DNA of 64,000 nucleotides, taken from NCBI RefSeq assembly GCF_007197755.1, contig NZ_CP041636.1:1-64000 (forward strand), read 5' to 3'. A program made the translations under genes and the position numbers. Of the stretch, positions 25,641 to 33,800 are shown one piece after another. A model generated the notes under the pieces. It was given only the letters and a program-made list of their open reading frames with translations. It did not search any database and was not told the origin of the DNA. Every line of letters starts with the position of its first letter. Positions within the stretch are counted from its first letter, which is position 1. Source of the DNA: Ferrovibrio terrae (lineage in GTDB: Bacteria > Pseudomonadota > Alphaproteobacteria > Ferrovibrionales > Ferrovibrionaceae).

Positions 25641-26105
25641 TCAGGACAAGGCGCGCAGATCGGTGCGCAACTCGTCCAGGCCCGTCGCCGTGACCATTCG
25701 ATCCAGCACGGCATGGGTCGCGGTCCAGATCGGCATTGCCTGCACCATCAGGTCGCGACCGGCACGCGTCAGCGTCAGATGCTTGCTGCGACGATCGTCC
25801 GCATCGGTTTCGATTTTCAGCAGGCCACGCCGCTCCAGCGGCTTGAGATTGGCGGTGAGCGTCGTGCGGTCCATCGCCAGCAGACTGGCGACCTGGCGCA
25901 TCGGTGCCGGCTCCGGACGGTTCAGCGACATCAGCAGCGAGAACTGCCCGTTGGTGAGATCGAGTGGCCGCAAGGCTTCGTCAAACCGTCGCGCCACGGC
26001 GCGTGCCGCGCGCTGCACATGCAGGCACAGGCAGGTGTCGCGCACCATGATGGTGGTTTCATATGGCAGTGGGTTGGCAGCAGTGTCTGGAGAGGCCTTT
26101 GACAT
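25641..26105 (-). CDS. MarR family transcriptional regulator
   Basis: 154-residue winged-helix MarR protein. The helix-turn-helix is in MRQVASLLAMDRTTLTANLKPLERRGLL (about residues 68-95), with the wing ADDRRSKHLTLTRAGR after it. The N-terminus contains DTCLCLHVQ with two nearby cysteines that could sense oxidants or electrophiles. It is divergent from the SDR-DUF899-DUF1428 operon across a 49-base gap with a perfect 12-base palindrome, the likely operator for itself and the operon. Confidence 0.9.
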   Translation of the reverse strand: MSKASPDTAANPLPYETTIMVRDTCLCLHVQRAARAVARRFDEALRPLDLTNGQFSLLMSLNRPEPAPMRQVASLLAMDRTTLTANLKPLERRGLLKIETDADDRRSKHLTLTRAGRDLMVQAMPIWTATHAVLDRMVTATGLDELRTDLRALS

Positions 26106-26116
26106 CCAGTCATTAT

Positions 26117-26128
26117 GTTGATATCAAC
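26117..26128. promoter_or_regulatory. Palindrome GTTGATATCAAC, probable MarR operator
   Basis: Perfect 12-base inverted repeat in the 49-base divergent spacer, 11 bases before the MarR start and 26 before the SDR start. Size and place fit a MarR dimer site. No footprint data can be inferred. Confidence 0.65.
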
Positions 26129-26154
26129 TCTTTTGTCAAGCGGAGGGCCTTTAA

Positions 26155-26940
26155 GTGCTCGGCGGCAAAACTGCAGTGATTTACGGCGGCGGCACCATAG
26201 GCGGCGCGGTCGCCCGCGCCTTCGCCCGCGATGGCGCCCGGGTTTTCCTGGCCGGCCGCAATCCGGCCAAGCTCTCGACTGCGGCCAATGACATCCGCGC
26301 TGACGGCGGGCAGGCCGACATCACCGAACTCGACGCGCTGGATGAAATTGCCGTCACCCGCCATGCCGAAAGCGTGGCGGCACAGACCGGCGGCATCGAC
26401 ATCACATTGAACGCAGTCGGCATCGCCCATGTGCAGGGCGTGCCGCTAGCCGAACTCTCGCTGGAGGATTATTTCCTCCCCGTCTCGGTCTATACCCGTA
26501 CCAACTTCATCACCGCCAAGGTAGCCTCACGACATATGCGGCGCGACGGAGTGCTGTTCCTGCTGGCCACGCCCGCCGGCAGCATGCCCGGCCCCGGTTT
26601 CATGGGGCATAATTCAGCCTGCGCCGCCATCGAGGGCATGACGCGACACCTGGCCGGCGAACTGGCCTCCAGCGGCATCCGCGTGATCTGCCTGAAAAGC
26701 CATGCCATCCCCGAAGCGGCGAAGGCCGGTTCGCACAGCGCCGGTGTTTTCGCCGAGGTGGCGACGCGCATGGGCAGCGATGTCGACACTATGCTGGGGG
26801 GCGCGGCACAATCCACGCTGCTGCAGCGTTTGCCCACACTGGAGCAGATCGCCGAGACTGCCACTTTCCTCGCGTCCGACCGTGCCGGCGCCATCACCGG
26901 CGCCATCGTCAACCTGACCTGCGGCGCGCAGGTCGATTGA
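26155..26940 (+). CDS. SDR-fold protein lacking the usual Tyr-Lys pair
   Basis: 261-residue short-chain dehydrogenase fold. The nucleotide loop GGGTIGGAVARAFA is at residues 11-24 and NAVG at 87-90. Where classical SDRs have Ser...YxxxK, this one reads TPAGSMPGPGFMGHNSACAAIEG, putting His152 and Cys156 at the catalytic Tyr and Lys positions. Thus it may be non-catalytic, or use another mechanism. GTG start at 26155 with a good GGAGGG site. First gene of the operon facing the MarR gene. Confidence 0.8.
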   Translation: MLGGKTAVIYGGGTIGGAVARAFARDGARVFLAGRNPAKLSTAANDIRADGGQADITELDALDEIAVTRHAESVAAQTGGIDITLNAVGIAHVQGVPLAELSLEDYFLPVSVYTRTNFITAKVASRHMRRDGVLFLLATPAGSMPGPGFMGHNSACAAIEGMTRHLAGELASSGIRVICLKSHAIPEAAKAGSHSAGVFAEVATRMGSDVDTMLGGAAQSTLLQRLPTLEQIAETATFLASDRAGAITGAIVNLTCGAQVD

Positions 26941-26960
26941 TCCTGTCCAGGAGCAAGCCC

Positions 26961-27764
26961 ATGAACGTTCTGCCGGATGTCGTTTCGCGTGCGCAGTGGC
27001 TCCAAGCCCGTCACGCTCTGCTGCTGAAGGAAAAGGAAATCACCCGTGCGCGCGATGCGCTGAATGCCGAGCGCCGCCGCCTGCCCGTTGTCGCCGTGGA
27101 CAAGGACTACAGCTTTGAAACTCCGCAGGGCCGCAAGAGCCTGCTGGAGCTGTTTGAAGGCCGCAGCCAGCTGGTGGTCTATCACTTCATGTTCGATCCC
27201 GCAGATCCGCCGCCGGGCCAGACACACCCCTACAGCGAAGGCTGCCCCGGCTGCTCGCATGTCGCCGACAACATCCCGCATCTGTCGCATGTTCATGCCC
27301 GCGACACGGCTTTCACCATGGTCTCGCGCGCACTGCTTACCAAGATCGCGCCGTTCAAGCAGCGCATGGGCTGGACCATGCCCTGGGTGTCATCCTTCGG
27401 CAGCGATTTCAACTATGATTTCGGCGTCACCATCGACCCTGCGGTCGCGCCACCGGAATACAACTACCAGGATGCTGCGGCATTGCAGGCCAAGGGCCAG
27501 CTTGAGCATGTGAAGGGGGAGTTGCCGGGCCTCAGCGTGTTTCTGAGAGACGGCAAACGCATTTATCACAGCTATTCCACTTTCGGCCGCGGCCTGGATG
27601 GGCTTTTGAATACCCATAACATTCTCGACCTGACGCCCTATGGCCGTCAGGAGGGATGGGAGGACTCGCCGGCCGGCTGGCCGCAAAGCAAGGACTTCTG
27701 GCTGCGGCATCACGACAAATACGATGGCCAGACCAAGGTCGCGCCGGAATGTTGTCAGGATTAA
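26961..27764 (+). CDS. DUF899 family thioredoxin-like protein
   Basis: 267 residues matching the DUF899 family, thioredoxin-fold proteins without an assigned reaction. Typical parts are WLQARHALLLKEKEITRARD near the N-terminus, LVVYHFMFDP, GCPGCSHVADN with a CxxC pair in the redox position near residue 106, MPWVSSFGSDFNYDF and the C-terminal GWPQSKDFWLRHHDKYD. The ATG at 26961 has a CAGGAG site; it starts 20 bases after the SDR stop. The CxxC suggests a thiol redox function (inference). Confidence 0.88.
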   Translation: MNVLPDVVSRAQWLQARHALLLKEKEITRARDALNAERRRLPVVAVDKDYSFETPQGRKSLLELFEGRSQLVVYHFMFDPADPPPGQTHPYSEGCPGCSHVADNIPHLSHVHARDTAFTMVSRALLTKIAPFKQRMGWTMPWVSSFGSDFNYDFGVTIDPAVAPPEYNYQDAAALQAKGQLEHVKGELPGLSVFLRDGKRIYHSYSTFGRGLDGLLNTHNILDLTPYGRQEGWEDSPAGWPQSKDFWLRHHDKYDGQTKVAPECCQD

Positions 27765-27787
27765 CAAGAGAGAAGGACGAAAGAGCG

Positions 27788-28150
27788 ATGAGTTATGTGG
27801 ATGGTTTTCTGATCCCGGTGCCGAAGAAGAATCTGGCTGCCTACATGAAGATGTCGAAGAAGGCTGGCAAGATCTGGCAGGAATACGGCGCCGTTGGTTA
27901 TTACGAATGCGCCGGCGATGACATGAATGCCGCCTTCGGCCTGCCCTTCCCCAAGCAGATGAAGCTGAAGAAGGGTGAAGTGCCGGTCTTCTCTTTCATC
28001 ATCTACAAATCCAAGGCCCAGCGCGACAAGGTGAATGCCAAGGTCATGAAGGACCCGCGCATGGAGGCGATGTGCCCGGATCCGAAAAAGATGCCCTTTG
28101 ACGTCAAGCGCATGGCTTTCGGCGGGTTCAAGACGATGGTTCAGTACTAA
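27788..28150 (+). CDS. DUF1428 family protein
   Basis: 120-residue member of the DUF1428 (YbaA-like) family, small ferredoxin-like alpha/beta-fold proteins of unknown role. The family opening MSYVDGFLIPVPKKNLAAY and the block DPRMEAMCPDPKKMPFDVKRMAFGGF are clear. ATG at 27788 preceded by AGAAGGACG. It is the last gene of the MarR-facing operon, 23 bases after DUF899, and ends before a strong terminator. Confidence 0.9.
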   Translation: MSYVDGFLIPVPKKNLAAYMKMSKKAGKIWQEYGAVGYYECAGDDMNAAFGLPFPKQMKLKKGEVPVFSFIIYKSKAQRDKVNAKVMKDPRMEAMCPDPKKMPFDVKRMAFGGFKTMVQY

Positions 28151-28169
28151 AGCCACTGCAATGCACGGA

Positions 28170-28199
28170 AAGCCCGGCGGAACAATCCGCCGGGCTTTT
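28170..28199. terminator. Intrinsic terminator between convergent genes
   Basis: AGCCCGGCGGA (28171-28181) pairs perfectly with TCCGCCGGGCT (28186-28196) across an ACAA loop, followed by TTTTC on the + strand. It ends the DUF1428 operon; the leftward phosphoesterase gene ends just right of it. Confidence 0.9.
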
Positions 28200-28205
28200 C
28201 GCATT

Positions 28206-29006
28206 TCAGGCGAAGGGATACGGCCCCTGGAAAGTGCCGATCGGGCAATGATGCGTGATCAGCCCGGTCTCCACGCGCCAGTGATGCAGCAGGAAGGCCG
28301 GGGGCTCAAGATAGGAAGCCGGTTTCGCATCGGGCTGCAGCTGCAGGGCAATCGTGGTCGTGGTGCTGGGCGCCGTGCAGAGCGCCGTTCCGCCAAAGCG
28401 CAGCTGCATGAAACGGTGTACATGGCCGCAGGTGATACGTTCGACATTGGGGAAACGGTGGATCAGCGCCGCCAGCGCTTCGCCGCCTTCACACCAGTAC
28501 GGATCCATGTAGGGGATGCCGGTGGCAAACGGCGGCTGGTGCAGCATCAGGATGGTCGGCCGGTCCGGCGCGGCTGACAGAACTTCGTCCAGCCAGGCAA
28601 TCGCGGGCCCATCCACCAAACCATGATGCTGGCCGGGAATTGTGACGTCCAGCGCGACAATTCGCACCGGGCCGCGATCATCAACCACATAATGAAGCGG
28701 GCCATCGCCACGGGGTAGATAGGCCTGATCGGCAAAGGCCGTACAGAAGGCCCGACGCTCGTCGTGATTCCCAGGAATGACCAGATACGGAATCTGCAGC
28801 ACGGCCAGCAAGGCCCGGGCCATGGCATATTCCGTCGGATCGCCATGATCGACGATATCGCCGGTCAGCAGCACCAGATCGGGACGCGGATCAAGGCCAT
28901 TCAGATGCTGCACGGCGGCAGAAAACATCGCGTTGGAATCGACGACGCCCTGATAGAGCTGGCCCTGTGGCCGGATATGGGGATCGGAAATCTGGGCGAT
29001 CAGCAT
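28206..29006 (-). CDS. CpdA-like metallophosphoesterase
   Basis: 266-residue calcineurin-like phosphoesterase close to the class III 3',5'-cyclic nucleotide phosphodiesterases (CpdA). Metal motifs in order: AQISDPHI at the N-terminus, LTGDIVDHG near residue 49, GNHDERRAF near 79, MLHQPPF and CGHVHR near 191. All ligand residues of the family appear present. cAMP as substrate is a family-level guess; many relatives hydrolyse other phosphodiesters. It stands alone between two convergent or unrelated genes. Confidence 0.85.
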   Translation of the reverse strand: MLIAQISDPHIRPQGQLYQGVVDSNAMFSAAVQHLNGLDPRPDLVLLTGDIVDHGDPTEYAMARALLAVLQIPYLVIPGNHDERRAFCTAFADQAYLPRGDGPLHYVVDDRGPVRIVALDVTIPGQHHGLVDGPAIAWLDEVLSAAPDRPTILMLHQPPFATGIPYMDPYWCEGGEALAALIHRFPNVERITCGHVHRFMQLRFGGTALCTAPSTTTTIALQLQPDAKPASYLEPPAFLLHHWRVETGLITHHCPIGTFQGPYPFA

Positions 29007-29039
29007 GCCTGGCCAGTATAGCCGGGCAACAGGCCGAAG

Positions 29040-29897
29040 TCAGTCTTCGAGCAGCCGCTTTGGATGCAGGCCGTTCACAAAGCCCATGAAGGGCGGGTGG
29101 ATGCTGTAGCCCAGCAAGCGGCGCATATGCTCGCTGCACTGTTTCACACGTTCACGCGAGACCGACAGGCTGAAATTCTCCTGCTGGCGGCACCAGGGCG
29201 CGCAATACTGCGCCGTGACGCAGAGCCGGCTGCGGTCGGTGACATTGGCACCGCCGCCATGCCACAGCGTGCCGACGAAGAACAGCACCGAGCCGCTCGG
29301 CATCACCGCCGGGATGGCGCGTGCGATATCCTCCGGCCCGGGCATGCGGCCATCCCATCGGTGGCTGCCAGGAATCAGCAGCGTCGCACCATTCTCGAAG
29401 GTGAAATCGTCGATCGCCATGATCGTGGCCGCGCCAAGTGCTGCACGGGGTCGGGCCACACGATAAAAGGCATCGTCGTGGTGCAGCGGTTGTGCCGCCT
29501 CCCCTGGCTGGATGTCGATGGCCTGCAATTGCGACAGCAGATAGTTCGGCTCCAGTAAACGATCCAGCAGCGCCAGAATCACCGGATGCTCGGCCAGCGC
29601 GTTGCAGGCCAGCGTCTTCTCAACCACGGCGTATAGCCGCCTGGTGCCGAAGCCCTCGAAACTGTTGCGACCAAGATGCTGGTGGAAATGCGGCTCCAGT
29701 GCGGCGCGCATTTCCGCAGTCTCCTCGGCTGTGAACAGGTTCTGCAGGATCACATAGCCATCGCGCTCGACCTGCGCCATCAGGCCGTCGACCAGCGCAG
29801 GATCGACCGGATCCTGGCTGCCCGCCGTGGAGCGGTATTTGCGGGCGAGCTCGGCATTGAAATATTCGCTGACGTCTTTGACGATCATCTTTTCCAT
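29040..29897 (-). CDS. Phytanoyl-CoA dioxygenase (PhyH) family protein
   Basis: 285-residue Fe(II)/2-oxoglutarate dioxygenase. The iron motif is LHHDDAFYR near residue 138 and the distal histidine is in GTLWHGGGANVTDRSR near 212, whose arginine would bind 2-oxoglutarate. VERDGYVILQNLFTAEETAEMR is the usual PhyH start. The ATG at 29897 is used; one three codons later is equally possible. It is the last gene of a leftward trio with two acyl-CoA dehydrogenases, so its substrate is probably an acyl or acyl-CoA compound. Confidence 0.87.
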   Translation of the reverse strand: MEKMIVKDVSEYFNAELARKYRSTAGSQDPVDPALVDGLMAQVERDGYVILQNLFTAEETAEMRAALEPHFHQHLGRNSFEGFGTRRLYAVVEKTLACNALAEHPVILALLDRLLEPNYLLSQLQAIDIQPGEAAQPLHHDDAFYRVARPRAALGAATIMAIDDFTFENGATLLIPGSHRWDGRMPGPEDIARAIPAVMPSGSVLFFVGTLWHGGGANVTDRSRLCVTAQYCAPWCRQQENFSLSVSRERVKQCSEHMRRLLGYSIHPPFMGFVNGLHPKRLLED

Positions 29898-29921
29898 GCC
29901 GAGCCCTTCCCGTCTCGATGC

Positions 29922-31049
29922 CTAGTCGCTGAGAGCAGCAAAGCGCCGCTGGTGGAAATCGGCATTGCCGAAAGTGGTGTCGAGCATCATCAGCCGCTTC
30001 ATGTAATGGCCGACATTGAGTTCGTCGGTCATGCCCATGCCGCCATGGATCTGCACCGCCTGCTGGCCGACGAAACGCCCCGAACGGCCGAGCTGGACTT
30101 TCGCCGCAGCCGCCGCCTTGGCGCGATCTTTCGGCTCGGCAGCGGCCTTGAGCGCAGAGAGCAGCGCCAGCGAGCGCGCGCTTTCGACCTGCATCATCAT
30201 GTCGACCAGGCGATGCTGGATCACCTGGAAGTCGCCAATGGGGCGGCCGAACTGCTTGCGGGTTTTCGCATAGGCCAGCGTGGTCTCGTGCAGGGCCGCC
30301 ATGGCGCCGACGGCTTCGGAAGCCATATAGGCAATCGCCTGGTCGATCACCGCCTCGACAGCCGGCATCGCATTCGCCGGATCGCCCAGCACGGCCAGCA
30401 CCGGTGCATGATCAAGCTGAATGTCTGAGGCGCGACGATTGTCGACCGTGCGGTAGTCATGCCGCGCCACGCCGGCGCCCGAGGCATCGACGACGAACAG
30501 CCCGAGGCCTTTCGCGTCGGTGTCGCCGCCGGCCGAACGCGCCAGCACGATCAGCTTGTCGGCGCTGGCAGCATCCCAGACCACGATCTTCTTGCCGCTG
30601 AGCGTCCAGCCGTCGCCGGTCTTCGTGGCCTTGGCGCGGGTTTCATTCAGCGCGAAGCGCGAGCCGTGTTCGGCATGGGCGAAGGCCCATTTCGCCTTGC
30701 CTTCGGCGATGGCAGGCAGCCATTCGGCCTTCTGCCTGTCGTCACCCGCGGCCTGGATCAGTCCGGCGCCGAGGATCACGGTAGAGAAATACGGCTCGGC
30801 CACCATATGACGGCCGAAACGCTCGGCCAGCAGCATGGCATCGACCGCGCCGCCGCCCAGGCCGCCAGCTTCTTCCGGCAGCGGGATGGCGAGCCAGCCG
30901 AGATCTGCCATGGTCTTCCAGTTTTCTTGTGCATAGCCGAGATCGGTCTTCACCAGCTTGCGCCAGCGTTCGAAATCGTACTTGTCCTGCAGCCAGCTTT
31001 CGACGCTGTCGGCCAGCAGGGTCTGTTCTTCGGACAACTGGAAATCCAT
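29922..31049 (-). CDS. Acyl-CoA dehydrogenase
   Basis: 375-residue flavin acyl-CoA dehydrogenase. It has the N-terminal helical domain (FQLSEEQTLLADSVESWL), a middle beta-domain with KIVVWDAASADKLIVLAR, and a C-terminal domain with QFGRPIGDFQVIQHRLVDMMMQVE and QIHGGMGMTDELNVGHYMKRL. It is shorter and more divergent in the middle than the dehydrogenase encoded 35 bases upstream, a pairing typical of two-subunit (alpha2beta2) acyl-CoA dehydrogenases acting on steroid side chains or unusual acids. Heteromer formation is an inference. Confidence 0.88.
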   Translation of the reverse strand: MDFQLSEEQTLLADSVESWLQDKYDFERWRKLVKTDLGYAQENWKTMADLGWLAIPLPEEAGGLGGGAVDAMLLAERFGRHMVAEPYFSTVILGAGLIQAAGDDRQKAEWLPAIAEGKAKWAFAHAEHGSRFALNETRAKATKTGDGWTLSGKKIVVWDAASADKLIVLARSAGGDTDAKGLGLFVVDASGAGVARHDYRTVDNRRASDIQLDHAPVLAVLGDPANAMPAVEAVIDQAIAYMASEAVGAMAALHETTLAYAKTRKQFGRPIGDFQVIQHRLVDMMMQVESARSLALLSALKAAAEPKDRAKAAAAAKVQLGRSGRFVGQQAVQIHGGMGMTDELNVGHYMKRLMMLDTTFGNADFHQRRFAALSD

Positions 31050-31084
31050 GGGACGTTCTTTCCTGTCTTAGCTTTTCGTCGCGA

Positions 31085-32275
31085 TCAGAGGCCCAACACC
31101 ATCTTGGCGATGATGTTGCGCTGAATTTCGTTCGAACCGCCGTAGATCGTGGTGGCGCGATAGTAGAGATAGCTTTCCATGCGGCCCTGCGCGTAGTCAG
31201 GCCCGACCGGCGGCTGGTTCGAACCATCCGGGCGGTGCTCGTAAGGCGCGGCGTAATAGCCAAGCGCCTCGCAGGCCAGTTCGCTCAGGTTCTGCTGGAT
31301 TTCCGAGCCGCGGATTTTCAGCATGCTCGCTTCGGGCCCCACGCCCTTGCCGGCATTCTCGGCCGCCAGCATGCGCAGGTTGGTGTATTCCAGTGCCAGC
31401 AGGTCGATCTCGACCGCCGCCACCTTGGCGCTGAAGTCGGCGTCTTCCAGCAGCGGACGACCGCAGGCCTGTTCGGCGCGGGCAATTTCCTTCAACCGCT
31501 TGAGACGCTGTTTCGACGTTGCGACTTCGGCGATGCCGGTACGTTCGTTGCCGAGCAGGAACTTGGCATAGGTCCAGCCCTTGCCTTCCTTTCCGATCAG
31601 ATTGGCCTTGGGCACGCGCACATTGTCGAGGAACACCTCGTTGACGCTGTGGCCTTCATCGATCGAGATGATCGGCCGCACCTTCACGCCCGGATCGGTC
31701 ATGTCGAGCAGCAGGAAGGAAATGCCCTCCTGCGGCTTGGCGTCGGGATCCGTCCGCACCAAGCAAAACATCATGTTCGCGTGCTGCGCCTGGGTGGTCC
31801 AGATCTTGTGGCCATTCACCACGTAATGATCGCCGTCGCTTTCGGCGCGCGTGCGCAGGGAGGCGAGATCAGAGCCCGAGCCCGGTTCGGAATAGCCCTG
31901 GCACCACCAGTCTTCCATGCTGACAATGCGCGGCAGGTATTTCTGTTTCTGCTCTTCAGTGCCGAAGGTGTAGATCACCGGACCGACCATGCTGATGCCG
32001 AACGGCACCAGCGGCGGCGCATCGGACGACGCGCATTCCTCATCGAAGATATAGCGCTGCACGGGAGTCCAGCCCGGACCGCCATATTGCGTCGGCCAGT
32101 TCGGCGCACCCCAGCCGCGCGCGTGCAGAATCCTGTGCCAGGCGACGAAGTCAGCCTTGTCGAGATGGATGCGTTGCCGCGTCTTTTCCGCCAGCGTGGG
32201 CGGCAGACTGCTGCGAATGAATGCGCGCACCTCTTCGCGGAAGGCGCGTTCGTCGGCCGTGAATTCGAGATCCAT
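31085..32275 (-). CDS. Acyl-CoA dehydrogenase
   Basis: 396-residue acyl-CoA dehydrogenase. Clear motifs are WCQGYSEPGSGSDLASLRTRAE (FAD/substrate loop near residue 120), GHKIWTTQAQHA, and the C-terminal YYRATTIYGGSNEIQRNIIAKM. The start is the ATG at 32275, opening MDLEFTADERAFREEVRAF. It lies directly upstream of a second, smaller dehydrogenase. Its 5' flank, shared with the divergent thioesterase gene, contains a TGACGCTGCG motif also found before two other lipid genes. Confidence 0.92.
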   Translation of the reverse strand: MDLEFTADERAFREEVRAFIRSSLPPTLAEKTRQRIHLDKADFVAWHRILHARGWGAPNWPTQYGGPGWTPVQRYIFDEECASSDAPPLVPFGISMVGPVIYTFGTEEQKQKYLPRIVSMEDWWCQGYSEPGSGSDLASLRTRAESDGDHYVVNGHKIWTTQAQHANMMFCLVRTDPDAKPQEGISFLLLDMTDPGVKVRPIISIDEGHSVNEVFLDNVRVPKANLIGKEGKGWTYAKFLLGNERTGIAEVATSKQRLKRLKEIARAEQACGRPLLEDADFSAKVAAVEIDLLALEYTNLRMLAAENAGKGVGPEASMLKIRGSEIQQNLSELACEALGYYAAPYEHRPDGSNQPPVGPDYAQGRMESYLYYRATTIYGGSNEIQRNIIAKMVLGL

Positions 32276-32334
32276 GGCGTTTCTCCCTGTAACGGCGGCA
32301 AGGTTAGGACCAGCGGCCGGATCAGGCAAGCACG

Positions 32335-32345
32335 TGACGCTGCGG
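32335..32345. promoter_or_regulatory. TGACGCTGCGG motif between acyl-CoA dehydrogenase and thioesterase genes
   Basis: Shares TGACGCTGCG with the palindrome at 33718 and the site at 36497. It lies 60 bases from each of the two divergent start codons. Candidate operator half-site for an unidentified lipid regulator. Confidence 0.35.
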
Positions 32346-32405
32346 AAGGCCTTGCAATCAGGTGATTCGCTTGCTCAAGTCGCGCCGTAACGGAAGGACA
32401 GTGTG

Positions 32406-32828
32406 ATGACGTTTGATCCTGCGGCAGCGGGCTGGAAACTGCGGTCCGGCCAGGGGCCGTTCACCCGAGAGGTCGGCCCGATCTGGGTGAAACGCGAAAA
32501 AGACGGAGCGGACGGTTCGGCTTACGCCCTGCAGGCGGAAGAACGCCACACCAATTCGCTCGGCGCGGTGCATGGCGGCATGCTGATGACGCTGGCCGAC
32601 CATGTGCTGGGCTGGATGGTCTGGGATGCCGTGGAGCGCGCCCCTGCCGTCACCGTATCGCTGAACAACCAGTTCATCGCCTCCGCCAAGGCCGGCGATT
32701 TCATCGAGATGCGCGGCCGCATCGTGCGCAAGACCCGCAGCCTGATTTTCATCCAGGGCGACGCCACGGTGGACGGCAAGATTGTGCTCACCGCCGAAGG
32801 CATCTGGAAGGTGCTCGGCCAGAACTGA
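32406..32828 (+). CDS. PaaI-type acyl-CoA thioesterase
   Basis: 140-residue hotdog-fold thioesterase of the PaaI type that releases CoA from acyl- or aryl-acyl-CoA. The hallmark HTNSLGAVHGGMLMTLADHVLGW is near residues 45-65, with the catalytic Asp/Glu on that helix, and VSLNNQFIASAKAGDFIE follows. The ATG at 32406 has a GGAAGGA site. Divergent from the acyl-CoA dehydrogenase pair and convergent with the isomerase gene, so it is a single-gene unit. Confidence 0.9.
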   Translation: MTFDPAAAGWKLRSGQGPFTREVGPIWVKREKDGADGSAYALQAEERHTNSLGAVHGGMLMTLADHVLGWMVWDAVERAPAVTVSLNNQFIASAKAGDFIEMRGRIVRKTRSLIFIQGDATVDGKIVLTAEGIWKVLGQN

Positions 32829-32846
32829 GCTCTGGACTGGCCCCTC

Positions 32847-33698
32847 TTATCTCTGACGCTTGCGCACGATCTTCCTGGCCGGCAGCAGATCGGCGAATGT
32901 CGGCTCGCGCTTCTGCTGCTGCGCCGTGATCGCCTCCATCAAGTCGGCGGTGAGGAACATGCCCGACTGCCACACCTGCATGTAGTTCAGCGCATCGGCG
33001 ACGCTGTGGTCGCGCGTGTAGTTCAGCATTTCCTTGGTGCCATGAATGGCCAGCGGCGACTTCGACGCGATGCTGCGTGCGGTGTCCAGCGCATGCGCCA
33101 GCATCGCCGCCTGGCTGTCGAACAACTGGTTCACCAGGCCGGATCGCAAGGCCTCGTCAGCCATCATGCGCCGGCCGGTATAGGCCAGTTCGCGCACCAG
33201 CCCCGACGGCATCAGATGCGGCAGACGCTGCAGCGTACCGACATCGGCGGTCATGCCAATGTTGATTTCCTGGATGCAGAACCAGGCATCCGTCGTGCCG
33301 TAGCGCATGTCGCAGGCCGAGATCAGGTCGACACCGCCGCCGACGCAGCCGCCCTGAATTGCAGCGATCACCGGCACGCGGCATCTGTCGATCACCGCGA
33401 AGCTTTCCTGCATTTCGGCCACCGCGCGGCGAAACTGCTCGCCGACCCGGCCGCGGTCGCCGGTCAGCATGTCGCCGGCGATGGTCCCGAAAGCGGACAG
33501 ATCGAGCCCGCCGGTGAAATGCTTGCCGGTGGAGGAGATCACCACGGCGCGGATTTCGGGCCGATCCTCGATCTCGGCGAAGACATCGACCATCTCCTGC
33601 CAGAAGGGCAGGATCATCGCATTGGCCTTGTCGGGCCGGTTGAACACGATCTGCGCGACATGGTCGGCGGTGGTGAAATCGAAGGTCTTGTAGCTCAT
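32847..33698 (-). CDS. Probable delta3,5-delta2,4-dienoyl-CoA isomerase
   Basis: 283-residue crotonase-fold enzyme. The oxyanion loops FTGGLDLSAF (residues 61-70) and GGCVGGGVDL (117-126) are present. The sequence CIQEINIGMTADVGTLQRLP places acidic residues at E144 and D152 as in mammalian ECH1 (dienoyl-CoA isomerase), rather than the two-glutamate pattern of enoyl-CoA hydratases. It would reposition double bonds during oxidation of unsaturated acids. The ATG at 33698 follows a strong GGAGGAAAC site. Divergent from the MaoC gene. Confidence 0.85.
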   Translation of the reverse strand: MSYKTFDFTTADHVAQIVFNRPDKANAMILPFWQEMVDVFAEIEDRPEIRAVVISSTGKHFTGGLDLSAFGTIAGDMLTGDRGRVGEQFRRAVAEMQESFAVIDRCRVPVIAAIQGGCVGGGVDLISACDMRYGTTDAWFCIQEINIGMTADVGTLQRLPHLMPSGLVRELAYTGRRMMADEALRSGLVNQLFDSQAAMLAHALDTARSIASKSPLAIHGTKEMLNYTRDHSVADALNYMQVWQSGMFLTADLMEAITAQQQKREPTFADLLPARKIVRKRQR

Positions 33699-33717
33699 CG
33701 TTTCCTCCATTGAGGCC

Positions 33718-33730
33718 TGACGCTGCGTCA
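33718..33730. promoter_or_regulatory. Palindrome TGACGCTGCGTCA between isomerase and MaoC genes
   Basis: A perfect 13-base palindrome around a central T, 20 bases before the isomerase start and 71 before the MaoC start. The core TGACGCTGCG recurs at two other lipid-gene spacers. Suggests a dimeric repressor site; the regulator is not in the window. Confidence 0.5.
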
Positions 33731-33800
33731 AGGCTGGCGACCGGCGGTCTGCGCCGTTAGAGTCGCAAAAAATATCTCGCAAGGATTAAAGGGAAGAACC

